A DNA stretch of 18,804 nucleotides from Candidatus Limimorpha equi. Lineage in GTDB: Bacteria > Bacteroidota > Bacteroidia > Bacteroidales > F082. This document shows, piece after piece, positions 6,712 to 14,195 of the stretch. The number at the start of each line of letters is the position of its first letter. The first letter of the stretch is position 1. Location: contig JAGHSL010000134.1 in the NCBI GenBank assembly GCA_018065885.1, forward strand, positions 1-18,804, in the 5' to 3' direction. Under the pieces are notes generated by a model that saw only the letters and a program-made list of their open reading frames with translations, was not told where the DNA came from and did no database searches. The translations under genes were made by a program, and so were the position numbers.

Positions 6712-8685
6712 ATGAAAAAGGTTTTACTTCTTTCCTTAATCCTTGCAATAGGATCAACTGGTTTTGCACAAAGAGTCACCCTCAAGAAAGGTGAAATTGC
6801 AAAGCAAGGTGTCTTGACAAAGATTCAAGACCCAAAAGACGACAACACCGTTGAAATGAGCTTCGAACAAGTTCCTACAACACCAAAGGCAGCCACACAC
6901 AGAATAGCCAGAGGCTTTGAGGATTTTGAAACCATGCAAACCCGCTACGACAAGCAGAGCAACGGCAGCATTGGCAACCGTATCGCCGTTTGGCCTGACG
7001 GCACTGTTTCAGTAGTCGCCACATGGAGCTCAGACGACAGCCCTTACAACACCCGTGGTGCCGGTTACAACTATTACAACGGTTCCGAATTCGGTGAAAT
7101 GCCATCAGCACGTATTGAAGCAATCAAGTCAGGCTGGCCGTCAATTTGCGCTGCCGGCGATGCTGAAATCATGGCTTCACACGCAACAGGCACCAACATC
7201 TACAGAAGAGAGAAAAAAGGCGAAGGCGAATGGGAGCTCATCACCAACTTCGAAAAGCCACAATGGCCAAGAGTCTGCGCTTCAGGCAACGGACAATATG
7301 TCCACATGGTTGGCACCGAATCCTACTCCGATGACCAAGGCAACAGCGCTTACCACAACTGGTACAGCCGTTCAACCGACGGTGGCCTCACCTGGAGCGA
7401 GCCTGTCACCCCTCCGGAAGTCGACGAAGCTTTGTATTACAACAACATCGGTGCCGATGACTATGTCATGGCTTCAAACGGCGACAACATCGCCATCCTC
7501 TTCGGCGGCATGACCTACGAGATGTTCTACATCATTTCACACGATAACGGCGAAACCTGGGAAAAGCAAGTCGTCACCCACTTCCCTTACGGAAGCGGCC
7601 TCGACTGGTATCAGGACGAAATCACCAGCGAAACCGACTCCATCTGGTCAAACGACAACTCACAGAGCATCGCCATTGATAACAATGGTACCGTTCACGT
7701 TGCATTCGGCCTCACCCGTTTCGCTCCGGCTCCAGAAAGCGGTTTCGGCTATATCACCTACTGGCCTTACACCGACGCCATCGTTTACTGGAACTCAGAA
7801 TATGTGAACGAAAAAGGCGGACACGACATTCTTCGTTTCGGCGAATGGAGTGGCGACTCTCAGTTCGACAATTCCAACGGCATCGGCGGCGTTTCAAACA
7901 CCTTGATGGACGAACGTCTCGCAGCTTTGGCAGAAGCCGATGGCGAACAGCACCTCCATCTTTTCGGCTGGCCTGATGAAACCGGCGACGGCATGGTCGA
8001 CTACACAGAATATTGGGACGGTCACTTCACATACGTGAACTACGGTATCTCAACAACACCTGGCATTTCCATTGACGAAAACGGCAACATGGCCATCATT
8101 TATTCATGCCTCGATGAAGGAAGAGCAGACCAAACTTCAAACTTCTACTACAGAAGTGCTTACGTAACCTACAGAGACAGCGAAGGAACCTGGTTCGACG
8201 ATTATGACCACCTGTCATCAGACTTCATGCACATGATGGACGAAGTCTATCCTACATTCGCCTGCAGCAATGCCTACGACGGTTCGTTCTGGGTTGGCTA
8301 TTCAGCTGACAATGAACTCGGACTGGTTCTCGACGACGGCGACCCACAAGGCGGCGAAACCGACAATGTGATTTGGGCTGTCAAACTCACCCCTGACATG
8401 CAAGGCTGGAACGTCAGCGAAGCTGTCAATCCTATGACCAACGTGCGTGTTTATCCAAATCCAGCTCAGGATGTCCTGAACGTTGAAATCAATGCTTCTC
8501 AGGCTTCTGAAACGAACATCGCTGTTTACAACATCACCGGTCAAAAGGTCATGGAAGAAAACAGAACCATTTCTGCTGGTATCAACTCACCTTCACTCAA
8601 CATCAGTAACCTCAACAGCGGCATCTACTTCGTCACCGTCAAGGCTAATGGTTTTGAAAACACAATCAAGTTCGTCGTGAAATAA
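6712..8685 (+). CDS. Secreted Asp-box (BNR-like) protein with T9SS type A sorting domain
   Basis: A 657-residue exported protein. Residues 1-20 are a Sec signal peptide ending GFAQ. The central part has two Asp-box motifs typical of sialidase-like beta-propellers, STDGGLTW (221-228) and SHDNGETW (276-283), with other propeller-like strands such as IAVWPDGTVSVVATW (91-105) and IAIDNNGTVHVAFG (320-333). I do not see the FRIP motif of true sialidases, so enzyme activity should not be assumed; substrate is unknown. From about 577 the T9SS C-terminal domain begins: VRVYPNP, then VYNITGQKV, then LNSGIYFV, ending KFVVK. The product is expected outside the cell or on its surface after type IX export. 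It is a diverged paralog of the next gene (shared MDEVYP-type and ETDN-x-AVK segments). It has its own promoter and terminator. Confidence 0.85.
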   Translation: MKKVLLLSLILAIGSTGFAQRVTLKKGEIAKQGVLTKIQDPKDDNTVEMSFEQVPTTPKAATHRIARGFEDFETMQTRYDKQSNGSIGNRIAVWPDGTVSVVATWSSDDSPYNTRGAGYNYYNGSEFGEMPSARIEAIKSGWPSICAAGDAEIMASHATGTNIYRREKKGEGEWELITNFEKPQWPRVCASGNGQYVHMVGTESYSDDQGNSAYHNWYSRSTDGGLTWSEPVTPPEVDEALYYNNIGADDYVMASNGDNIAILFGGMTYEMFYIISHDNGETWEKQVVTHFPYGSGLDWYQDEITSETDSIWSNDNSQSIAIDNNGTVHVAFGLTRFAPAPESGFGYITYWPYTDAIVYWNSEYVNEKGGHDILRFGEWSGDSQFDNSNGIGGVSNTLMDERLAALAEADGEQHLHLFGWPDETGDGMVDYTEYWDGHFTYVNYGISTTPGISIDENGNMAIIYSCLDEGRADQTSNFYYRSAYVTYRDSEGTWFDDYDHLSSDFMHMMDEVYPTFACSNAYDGSFWVGYSADNELGLVLDDGDPQGGETDNVIWAVKLTPDMQGWNVSEAVNPMTNVRVYPNPAQDVLNVEINASQASETNIAVYNITGQKVMEENRTISAGINSPSLNISNLNSGIYFVTVKANGFENTIKFVVK

Positions 8686-8704
8686 ATCCATGGATTTCAC
8701 CCAT

Positions 8705-8736
8705 AAAAAAAGAGGCTTTCGGGCCTCTTTTTTTTT
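8705..8736 (+). terminator. Rho-independent terminator after the first Asp-box gene
   Basis: GAGGC (8712-8716) pairs with GCCTC (8723-8727) around the loop TTTCGG, extended by an A run at 8705-8711 pairing with a T run at 8728-8736. It lies 19 bases after the stop codon. The A-run/T-run symmetry would allow activity on either strand. Confidence 0.9.
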
Positions 8737-8756
8737 AATTAATTTGAAAAAAACAC

Positions 8757-8764
8757 TATATTTG
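8757..8764 (+). promoter_or_regulatory. -7 promoter element for the second Asp-box gene
   Basis: TATATTTG, an exact fit to TAnnTTTG, 58 bases before the ATG at 8823. No TTTG stands at the expected -33 position; that place is taken by the T run of the preceding terminator (8733-8736). The TTTG at 8743-8746 is too close to serve. Confidence 0.5.
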
Positions 8765-8822
8765 CGGCATTAAATTTTGATAAAAAGCAATTCACTTATT
8801 ATTAACTTAAAACTTACTAATC

Positions 8823-10781
8823 ATGAGAAGAGTATTTACAATGGCACTCATTTTGGGTCTCGCAGTTAGCGGCATGGCTCAAAACAGAGTTCAAAACAGA
8901 GTCGAAAGACAAACTCCAAAGGCTGAAAAAGCCATCAAACTGACAGGTCTCGAGACCTACAACAACCAAAACACCATTCCTGCCCAGACCAGAAGCATGC
9001 TGGTTCCTGAAGAAATCGAACTGGGTTACACCACTTACGACTGGCAGACCAATGCCGGCATGAGAAACCAGACCGTTGCATGGGAAGATGGTTTTGCAGC
9101 AGCCTGCTGGACCACTGCAAGCAACGCTTCTTTCACTGACCGTGGTACTGGTATCGCTTCATTCGATCCAGCCACAGGCGAATGGACTCCTTCTGAAGGC
9201 CGCGTTGAAAGCGAAAAGACAGGTTTCGGCACCATCGCACGTTATGGTGCAAACGGTCTTGTCGTAGCTGCCCACACTGCTACGGCATGCGCCATCTACA
9301 TCAACGAAGATTTCCGCAACGGTGGTGTATGGGAAGAACCGATTTACCTTGACAACACATACGGTCCATCCTGGCCAGTAGTACAAACCTCTGGCGCCAA
9401 CCACGACATCATCCATGTCCTTGCCACTGCAAGCGGCTTTGATGTTGCCGGCGTTTTCGAACCACTGATTTACTTCCAGTTCAAAGACGGTGACTGGACA
9501 AAACAAAACGTTGTACTTGACCCAATCAATGCTGACCATGCTCTTATTTTCAGTTCAAACGAAGCTCACTTCCTGCCTATCGACTACAGCCGTCCGAACC
9601 GTGTTGCTGCCGTCATCAACAGCAATTGGTGCGATGGTAAGGTCATCTATTCAGACGACAACGGTGAAACCTGGGACGAAGTGGTTTACTACAACCACCC
9701 AGGCTTTGACCAGGAATTCCCTGAAGACCAGCTTGCATTCCTCTTCCCACGTTGGGTTGATGCTTATTTCGATGCAAACAACAAGCTTCACATTGCCTAC
9801 GAATTCAACGGCACAAACGGTTCTGCCCAAGCAGACATTGAATCAGGCACTTCAGGCTACTATCCAACTGTCGGCGGCGTAGCTTACTGGGACGAAACAT
9901 TGCCACTTGGCGAAGACTACCTCTGCGTTGGTTTCACTGGCGAAGCTGGCAAGCCTTTCGTCATGGACAGCATGTACCTCTATCAGGACATTTACGCTTC
10001 ATGGTACTGGTCAGATGCAACACACGAAGAACCGGTTGCTGAATACTGCGGCTTCCTTCCTCCAATGACAAACAATGGCGGTGAAGTCGCTGTTGACTTT
10101 GAAAACGGCGATATCTCGTACTATAACGACTATAAAGAAAATCACGGCAAATACAACCAAGGTATCATGGGTATGCCAACCATCCTTCAGAACCCAGCAA
10201 CAGGTGCCATTTATATCGTTTACATTTCCATGACTCCAGCCTTGGCTGAAGAAACCTATCCTTACAGCAGACTGCTCGGAACCGCATCTTACGATGGTGG
10301 CCGCACTTGGGAAAATTCTCGCGTTTTGCTGAACGACTTCATGAACACAATGGATGAAATGGTTTATCCACAATTCGTTCCTTACGTCTATGAAGATGCA
10401 GAAGGCTACTACGCTTACTTCATCTATCAGAACGATATGTATCCAGGTGCATACGTCCAGAACGATGATGCTCCATCAGACCAAGACGAAACCGACAACA
10501 CATACCGTGCTGTGAAGATCAGACTCGACGAAGAAACATGGGCTGTTGAAGAAGTTGTTGGTCTCGGCAACGAAATCAGCATCTATCCTAACCCTGTCAA
10601 CGGCACGATGAACGTCACCCTCAACCGTGCTGAAGAAGTCGTTATCTACAACATGGTTGGCCAGAAAGTTGCATCATTCAACGGCAACATCGGCGTCAAC
10701 AGCTTCGATGCTTCGAACCTCAACAGCGGCATTTACTTCCTGCAGGCTGGTTCAAGCACACAGAAGTTCGTCGTGAAATAA
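8823..10781 (+). CDS. Secreted Asp-box (BNR-like) protein with T9SS type A sorting domain, paralog of the upstream gene
   Basis: A 652-residue exported protein with a signal peptide at 1-20 (ending GMAQ). A low-complexity segment NRVQNRVERQ follows at 21-30. Two Asp-boxes are present, SDDNGETW (277-284) and SYDGGRTW (489-496), placed differently from those of its neighbour, which points to an old duplication or differential decay of blades. The T9SS C-terminal domain starts near 584: ISIYPNP, IYNMVGQKV, LNSGIYFL and the final KFVVK. The segment MNTMDEMVYPQF (508-519) matches MHMMDEVYPTF in the upstream protein, and DETDNTYRAVKI (555-566) matches its ETDNVIWAVKL. No sialidase catalytic motif was recognised, so the role is unknown; surface or extracellular location is inferred. 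It has its own promoter and terminator, so each paralog can be expressed separately. Confidence 0.85.
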   Translation: MRRVFTMALILGLAVSGMAQNRVQNRVERQTPKAEKAIKLTGLETYNNQNTIPAQTRSMLVPEEIELGYTTYDWQTNAGMRNQTVAWEDGFAAACWTTASNASFTDRGTGIASFDPATGEWTPSEGRVESEKTGFGTIARYGANGLVVAAHTATACAIYINEDFRNGGVWEEPIYLDNTYGPSWPVVQTSGANHDIIHVLATASGFDVAGVFEPLIYFQFKDGDWTKQNVVLDPINADHALIFSSNEAHFLPIDYSRPNRVAAVINSNWCDGKVIYSDDNGETWDEVVYYNHPGFDQEFPEDQLAFLFPRWVDAYFDANNKLHIAYEFNGTNGSAQADIESGTSGYYPTVGGVAYWDETLPLGEDYLCVGFTGEAGKPFVMDSMYLYQDIYASWYWSDATHEEPVAEYCGFLPPMTNNGGEVAVDFENGDISYYNDYKENHGKYNQGIMGMPTILQNPATGAIYIVYISMTPALAEETYPYSRLLGTASYDGGRTWENSRVLLNDFMNTMDEMVYPQFVPYVYEDAEGYYAYFIYQNDMYPGAYVQNDDAPSDQDETDNTYRAVKIRLDEETWAVEEVVGLGNEISIYPNPVNGTMNVTLNRAEEVVIYNMVGQKVASFNGNIGVNSFDASNLNSGIYFLQAGSSTQKFVVK

Positions 10782-10811
10782 GAAGATTTTTGATTATTAA
10801 ATAGGTGAAAG

Positions 10812-10836
10812 AGGAGGCCGAAAGGTCTCCTTTTTT
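10812..10836 (+). terminator. Rho-independent terminator after the second Asp-box gene
   Basis: The stem AGGAGGCC (10812-10819) pairs with GGTCTCCT (10824-10831) around a GAAA tetraloop, with one G-T wobble, followed by T to 10836. It lies 30 bases after the stop and close to the end of the convergent PdxA-family gene; the opposite strand has a weaker T tail. Confidence 0.88.
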
Positions 10837-10884
10837 AGTGGTTATCAAGAAAAGTTGAATATTGACCAAAAACGTCAAGTAGAA

Positions 10885-11904
10885 TCACTCGCCTTTTCTA
10901 TGCTTCAGAATGTCGCAAGCCAAATACAAGGCCTTGCGGAACGCATCGTCCGAGGCAATGTTTTGGTTGCAATGCTCAAAATCACAATCGGCAACCGGAG
11001 CCGTGCAGACAAATTGCGAACCTGCCAGATAATAGGCACCCGCATCAACCGAAAGCAAATTGAAAGGCAACATGGCCTGGTCGTGATACATGGCCAGCAC
11101 CGCATCATACTTGCACCAGGCATCGCTCAAGAAGAAAGAATCTGCAGCAAACGGGCCGAAAGCATACAGGCCTTTGCTTCGCGCTTCATCAACAGCCACC
11201 TTGATGACCTTTTCGTCTTCCTCGCCAAAAAGACCGAAACCGCCTGCATGAGGATTGAGACCCAAAACGGCAACCTTCGGCGCATTGATGCCGAAATCCT
11301 TTTTCAAAGTATCTGAAAAGACCTTCAATTTGCCTGAAACCAAATCCTTGGTAATCATTTCCGGCACTTTGCTCAATGGAATATGACTTGTCGCCATACC
11401 GATTTTCAATCTGTCGGAAACCGCCATCAGCAAAGGCATTTCCATCTCCAAAGCGGAGGCAAGGAAATTCATCTGGCTGTTGAAAGCGTATTTGTCTGAT
11501 TTCATCGTCGATGGATTGGCTGGAGTCAGCACTAAGGCATCAAGGAAGCCATTGCGCAAATCGTCGGAAGCCATTTTCAGCGACTTCACAGCCATTTCGC
11601 CTGACAATTCGGTAGGAATGCCAGGATCTATCTTCAACTCATGCTCAACGATGTTCAAAATGTTGAATTTCTGATTCCATGTCTGACGCGCATCACGGGT
11701 CAAGGAATAATTGAATTCCTCCATGCCGAAATTTTTCTTGTAATAGGAAAAAATCTTCGACTGGCCATACAAAAGTGGGGTGACGACAGACAGCAAACGC
11801 AAGTCGGCGTAAGCCTTCAAGATGATTTCATAACCAGTGCTGTTGAAATCACCATGTGTGATGCCAACCAATGGATTCTGTGGGGTTGAAGTAGAGTTTT
11901 GCAT
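10885..11904 (-). CDS. pdxA: PdxA-family dehydrogenase-like protein with a remodelled substrate site
   Basis: A 339-residue homolog of 4-hydroxythreonine-4-phosphate dehydrogenase, the NAD-dependent oxidising step of pyridoxal phosphate synthesis. Family landmarks are clear: GITHGD (14-19), LNPHAGGFGLFGEED (216-230), GPFAADSFF (250-258) and MYHDQ (272-276). The three metal ligands of E. coli PdxA (H166, H211, H266) correspond to H174, H219 and H274 at a constant offset of +8. At the same offset all five substrate contacts are changed: H136 to Q144, T137 to M145, K274 to N282, N283 to Y291, R292 to C300. The hallmark TAPINK has become TPANP, and HGTA-x-DIAGKG (305-315) is lost without any gap. 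The frame is intact, so this looks like a changed specificity or a non-catalytic role rather than a decayed gene. The symbol denotes the family only. It has its own promoter. Confidence 0.85.
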   Translation of the reverse strand: MQNSTSTPQNPLVGITHGDFNSTGYEIILKAYADLRLLSVVTPLLYGQSKIFSYYKKNFGMEEFNYSLTRDARQTWNQKFNILNIVEHELKIDPGIPTELSGEMAVKSLKMASDDLRNGFLDALVLTPANPSTMKSDKYAFNSQMNFLASALEMEMPLLMAVSDRLKIGMATSHIPLSKVPEMITKDLVSGKLKVFSDTLKKDFGINAPKVAVLGLNPHAGGFGLFGEEDEKVIKVAVDEARSKGLYAFGPFAADSFFLSDAWCKYDAVLAMYHDQAMLPFNLLSVDAGAYYLAGSQFVCTAPVADCDFEHCNQNIASDDAFRKALYLACDILKHRKGE

Positions 11905-11919
11905 AGGCGTAATTTATTA

Positions 11920-11946
11920 GGCTGATTTCCAACATGGAAAACAGCC
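11920..11946 (-). promoter_or_regulatory. Hairpin at the predicted 5-prime end of the PdxA-family transcript
   Basis: The inverted repeat GGCTG-a-TTTCC, loop AACAT, GGAAA-a-CAGCC (plus-strand reading) has ten pairs with one internal A-A mismatch. The transcription start predicted from the -7 element is about 11942-11944, so the hairpin would sit at the very start of the leader. No T run follows, so a terminator for waaA is unlikely. Confidence 0.45.
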
Positions 11947-11948
11947 TT

Positions 11949-11979
11949 CAAAATTAGGCATTAAAATTTAAATAACAAA
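11949..11979 (-). promoter_or_regulatory. Bacteroidota promoter of the PdxA-family gene
   Basis: The minus strand reads TTTG (11976-11979), a 19-base gap, then TAATTTTG (11949-11956). Both elements match the -33/-7 consensus with good spacing. It begins only five bases after the waaA stop codon and gives a leader of about 38 bases. Confidence 0.7.
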
Positions 11980-11983
11980 TTTT

Positions 11984-13219
11984 TTACGCTTTATCATCAA
12001 AAAAAAGTTGCGAAAAGCCTTTCATAATGGCAGAAGTCGCTCCAATTTGTGACAAAACATAGTCTTTACAGACTTTTGAGGCATGTTGATAAAAAGCTTC
12101 ATCATTCAGCAAACGACCGAAAATGTAATTCAATCCCACTTGTTTGGAAATGGAAAATGCACCGCCAAGACCAACCAAATCAACAGCTTCCTTGAAACTC
12201 TTGTATTTCGGCCCGAAAATAACCGGACAGCCAAAAGTCACAGGTTCCTGAATATTGTGAATGTTGACACCAAAACCACCACCAATATAAACGAACCGCG
12301 CATACTGATACAATTGCGACAAGATTCCAATGGTATTCAGCACCAGGACCTTGCTTTCCTTATCAGCATCAAATTCAGTATAAAGCTGATAATCATATTC
12401 TAACAAGTTCTTGATTTGTGCAATATGCGAATCGGAAATGTCGTGCGGCGCCATGATGAAACAATAATCGTGAGGCAAACGCTTGATACATTTCGCCAAA
12501 AGCTTTTCGTCAGGTTGCCACGAACTTCCCGCTATAATGCATTTACGGCCATTGATGAATTTTTCGATTTCGGGGAAAGGCTTGGCTTGCCGGGCAATAG
12601 CCGCCACACGGTCGAAACGGGTATCGCCACACACTGTCGAATTGTCTAATCCGATGGAATGCAGCAATTTAGCCGTCCGTTCATCTTGAACGAAGAAATG
12701 CGTCACGCTTTGCAACTGCTTGCGGAACCAGCCTCCATACCATTGAAAGAAATATTGGTTCGATTTCAGAATCAAAGATATGTAAAACAGCGGAATACCA
12801 TTGTCTTTCAAAGCCTTCATGTAGTTGAACCAAAATTCATACTTGATGAAGAAAGCCGCCACAAAATGATGCCGCTTCAACCAAAGATGAGCGTTTTTCG
12901 GTGTGTCGGAAGGCAAGTAAACCACTTCATCGGCATACGGATAATTCTTTCGGATTTCATAGCCTGAAGGCGAGAAAAACGACAACAGTATTTTGTATTG
13001 CGGATACTGCGACTTCAAAGCCTCAATGACAGGTCTCCCCTGCTCAAATTCGCCTAATGATGATGCGTGAAACCAAATCCAATCGCCATCATTCGGCTGA
13101 TTTTCAGGCAATGAGCGACGACCATCAACCCATAATTTCGCCTTTTGATTGCCGAAAAGGGCCGCCATTTTAACGCCAAATTCATAAATCTGAATGGCCA
13201 ATGTATAAAGGAATCTCAT
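11984..13219 (-). CDS. waaA: 3-deoxy-D-manno-octulosonic acid (Kdo) transferase
   Basis: A 411-residue Kdo transferase of the GT30 family, which adds Kdo to the lipid A precursor at the inner face of the cytoplasmic membrane. Residues 1-22 include a short hydrophobic, membrane-associating helix. The motif HASSLGEFEQG (51-61) holds the expected catalytic base E57. Next come ILLSFFSPSGYEIRKNY (77-93) and FIKYEFWFNYM (124-134). In the C-terminal half are IIAGSSWQPDE (228-238), the GGGFG loop (313-317) and HNIQEPVTFGCPVIFGP (321-337), the CMP-Kdo-binding part. Length is normal for the family. Whether one or two Kdo residues are added cannot be told. It starts 12 bases after the stop of the outer-membrane-type gene and is probably co-transcribed with it. 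Confidence 0.95.
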   Translation of the reverse strand: MRFLYTLAIQIYEFGVKMAALFGNQKAKLWVDGRRSLPENQPNDGDWIWFHASSLGEFEQGRPVIEALKSQYPQYKILLSFFSPSGYEIRKNYPYADEVVYLPSDTPKNAHLWLKRHHFVAAFFIKYEFWFNYMKALKDNGIPLFYISLILKSNQYFFQWYGGWFRKQLQSVTHFFVQDERTAKLLHSIGLDNSTVCGDTRFDRVAAIARQAKPFPEIEKFINGRKCIIAGSSWQPDEKLLAKCIKRLPHDYCFIMAPHDISDSHIAQIKNLLEYDYQLYTEFDADKESKVLVLNTIGILSQLYQYARFVYIGGGFGVNIHNIQEPVTFGCPVIFGPKYKSFKEAVDLVGLGGAFSISKQVGLNYIFGRLLNDEAFYQHASKVCKDYVLSQIGATSAIMKGFSQLFFDDKA

Positions 13220-13231
13220 CTTTATTAATCA

Positions 13232-14065
13232 TTAATCGTAATAAAAAGTTTCAGGCTGACGCTGATAAGTCGGGATGTTCCAACTCAAGCGAATGCCGTA
13301 ATAAAAATCATTGTAACGTTTATTAGGGTCAGTGTGACCAACAGGCTCCATGACACCCGTTTCAGGATTGGTGAAAACGCGGAAATCGTAATCGCGCAAA
13401 TCGTGGGTGCGGGCGTATGTCACTTCCAAAGAAACGGAAAAATTGAAAATGCGCGAATCGCTCAAAATCAAATATCCAGCTTCGCCGTGACAGGCAAAAC
13501 CGCCGCGCATTCTGTCGTAACCATATTGATAATCACCGCTAACCTGATAAGGCGTGTTGTACATTTCAGTCTGATAATCAACGCGGATGCGGTTTCTCAG
13601 ATAGCCTGCGCCAAGCTGAACGAAAAAGCCGCTGTTAGGATTGGGCTTGAAAGGAAACAGTTTTCCAATTTCAGCCTGAAAGTGCATTCCTCTCTGATAA
13701 AGCGCAAGACTAGTGAAATTGCCACTGCCGCCCGTGATTTCGCCATCTGTCGTGGTAATGCCTTCGCCAAAAATGAAGACGCGGTCGAGCATATTGCCGT
13801 CAGGGTCGCCTTTCACTTTTGGACCGAAAATGTAGTTTCCGTTTGCTGTCAAAAGCCAATTGTTTTCGGTCTTGAAAATGAAACTGCCGCCAATCATGTT
13901 GGTGAAACCATACAACTTGCGTGTGTCAAGTGCCGGAAACTGAGCCGCGTATGTCACTTGAAACATGGCTACAGGAATAGGATCTTTTTTAATGTCTTTC
14001 GCCTCCTGGGCAAACAGGTTCAAGGAAAGGCCCAATAGAATCAAGGGTATGACTAATTTTCTCAT
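13232..14065 (-). CDS. Predicted outer-membrane or periplasmic beta-strand protein, function unknown
   Basis: A 277-residue exported protein. Residues 1-20 form a signal peptide ending LFAQ. The mature part alternates strands rich in aromatic and small residues with short polar loops, for example FTNMIGGSFIFKTENNWLLTA, MHFQAEIGKLFPF, GFFVQLGAGYLRNRIRV, HGEAGYLILSD, IFNFSVSLEVTYAR and YNDFYYGIRLSWNI (each roughly 10-20 residues), as in small outer-membrane beta-barrels. The last residues (FYYD) are not a classic barrel terminus, and I did not recognise a named family. It precedes waaA by 12 bases, so a link to the lipopolysaccharide or outer membrane is suggested by context only. Its promoter-like site overlaps the upstream terminator. 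Confidence 0.75.
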   Translation of the reverse strand: MRKLVIPLILLGLSLNLFAQEAKDIKKDPIPVAMFQVTYAAQFPALDTRKLYGFTNMIGGSFIFKTENNWLLTANGNYIFGPKVKGDPDGNMLDRVFIFGEGITTTDGEITGGSGNFTSLALYQRGMHFQAEIGKLFPFKPNPNSGFFVQLGAGYLRNRIRVDYQTEMYNTPYQVSGDYQYGYDRMRGGFACHGEAGYLILSDSRIFNFSVSLEVTYARTHDLRDYDFRVFTNPETGVMEPVGHTDPNKRYNDFYYGIRLSWNIPTYQRQPETFYYD

Positions 14066-14127
14066 AGAATCACTTTTTAATAAATGCCTAACGCTGAAAT
14101 GGTGCGTTTAGTATTTGTTTGGAAGCG

Positions 14128-14135
14128 CAAAGATA
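14128..14135 (-). promoter_or_regulatory. -7 promoter element of the outer-membrane gene and waaA
   Basis: The minus strand reads TATCTTTG, an exact fit to TAnnTTTG, 63 bases before the ATG at 14065. No TTTG is visible at -33; that region is occupied by the terminator hairpin at 14143-14164. The predicted leader (about 57 bases) includes a weak inverted repeat CTAACGC/GCGTTTAG (plus strand 14088-14111). Confidence 0.5.
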
Positions 14136-14164
14136 AAAAATAGAGGCGCACCGAAGCACGCCTC
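14134..14164 (-). terminator. Rho-independent terminator of the subtilase gene
   Basis: On the minus strand GAGGCGTGC pairs with GTGCGCCTC around a TTCG tetraloop closed by C-G (plus 14143-14164), followed by TATTTTTT. Nine pairs include two G-T wobbles. It lies 31 bases after the subtilase stop codon. Confidence 0.9.
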
Positions 14165-14195
14165 CATCAAATTTTTGGGATTAATATTCAAGCCA

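Noticed and set aside
6712..8685. True exo-sialidase (neuraminidase)
   Set aside because: Asp-boxes alone do not define the enzyme; FRIP and a clear catalytic set were not seen.
10855..11316. Plus-strand open frame just after the second Asp-box gene
   Set aside because: It is antisense to the conserved C-terminal part of the PdxA-family gene and begins after a terminator.
11920..11946. Terminator of waaA
   Set aside because: The hairpin lies downstream of a strong promoter and lacks a T run, so a leader structure of the next gene fits better.
13334..14038. 234-codon open frame on the plus strand over the outer-membrane gene
   Set aside because: The minus-strand gene has a signal peptide, promoter and operon partner; the opposite frame has none.
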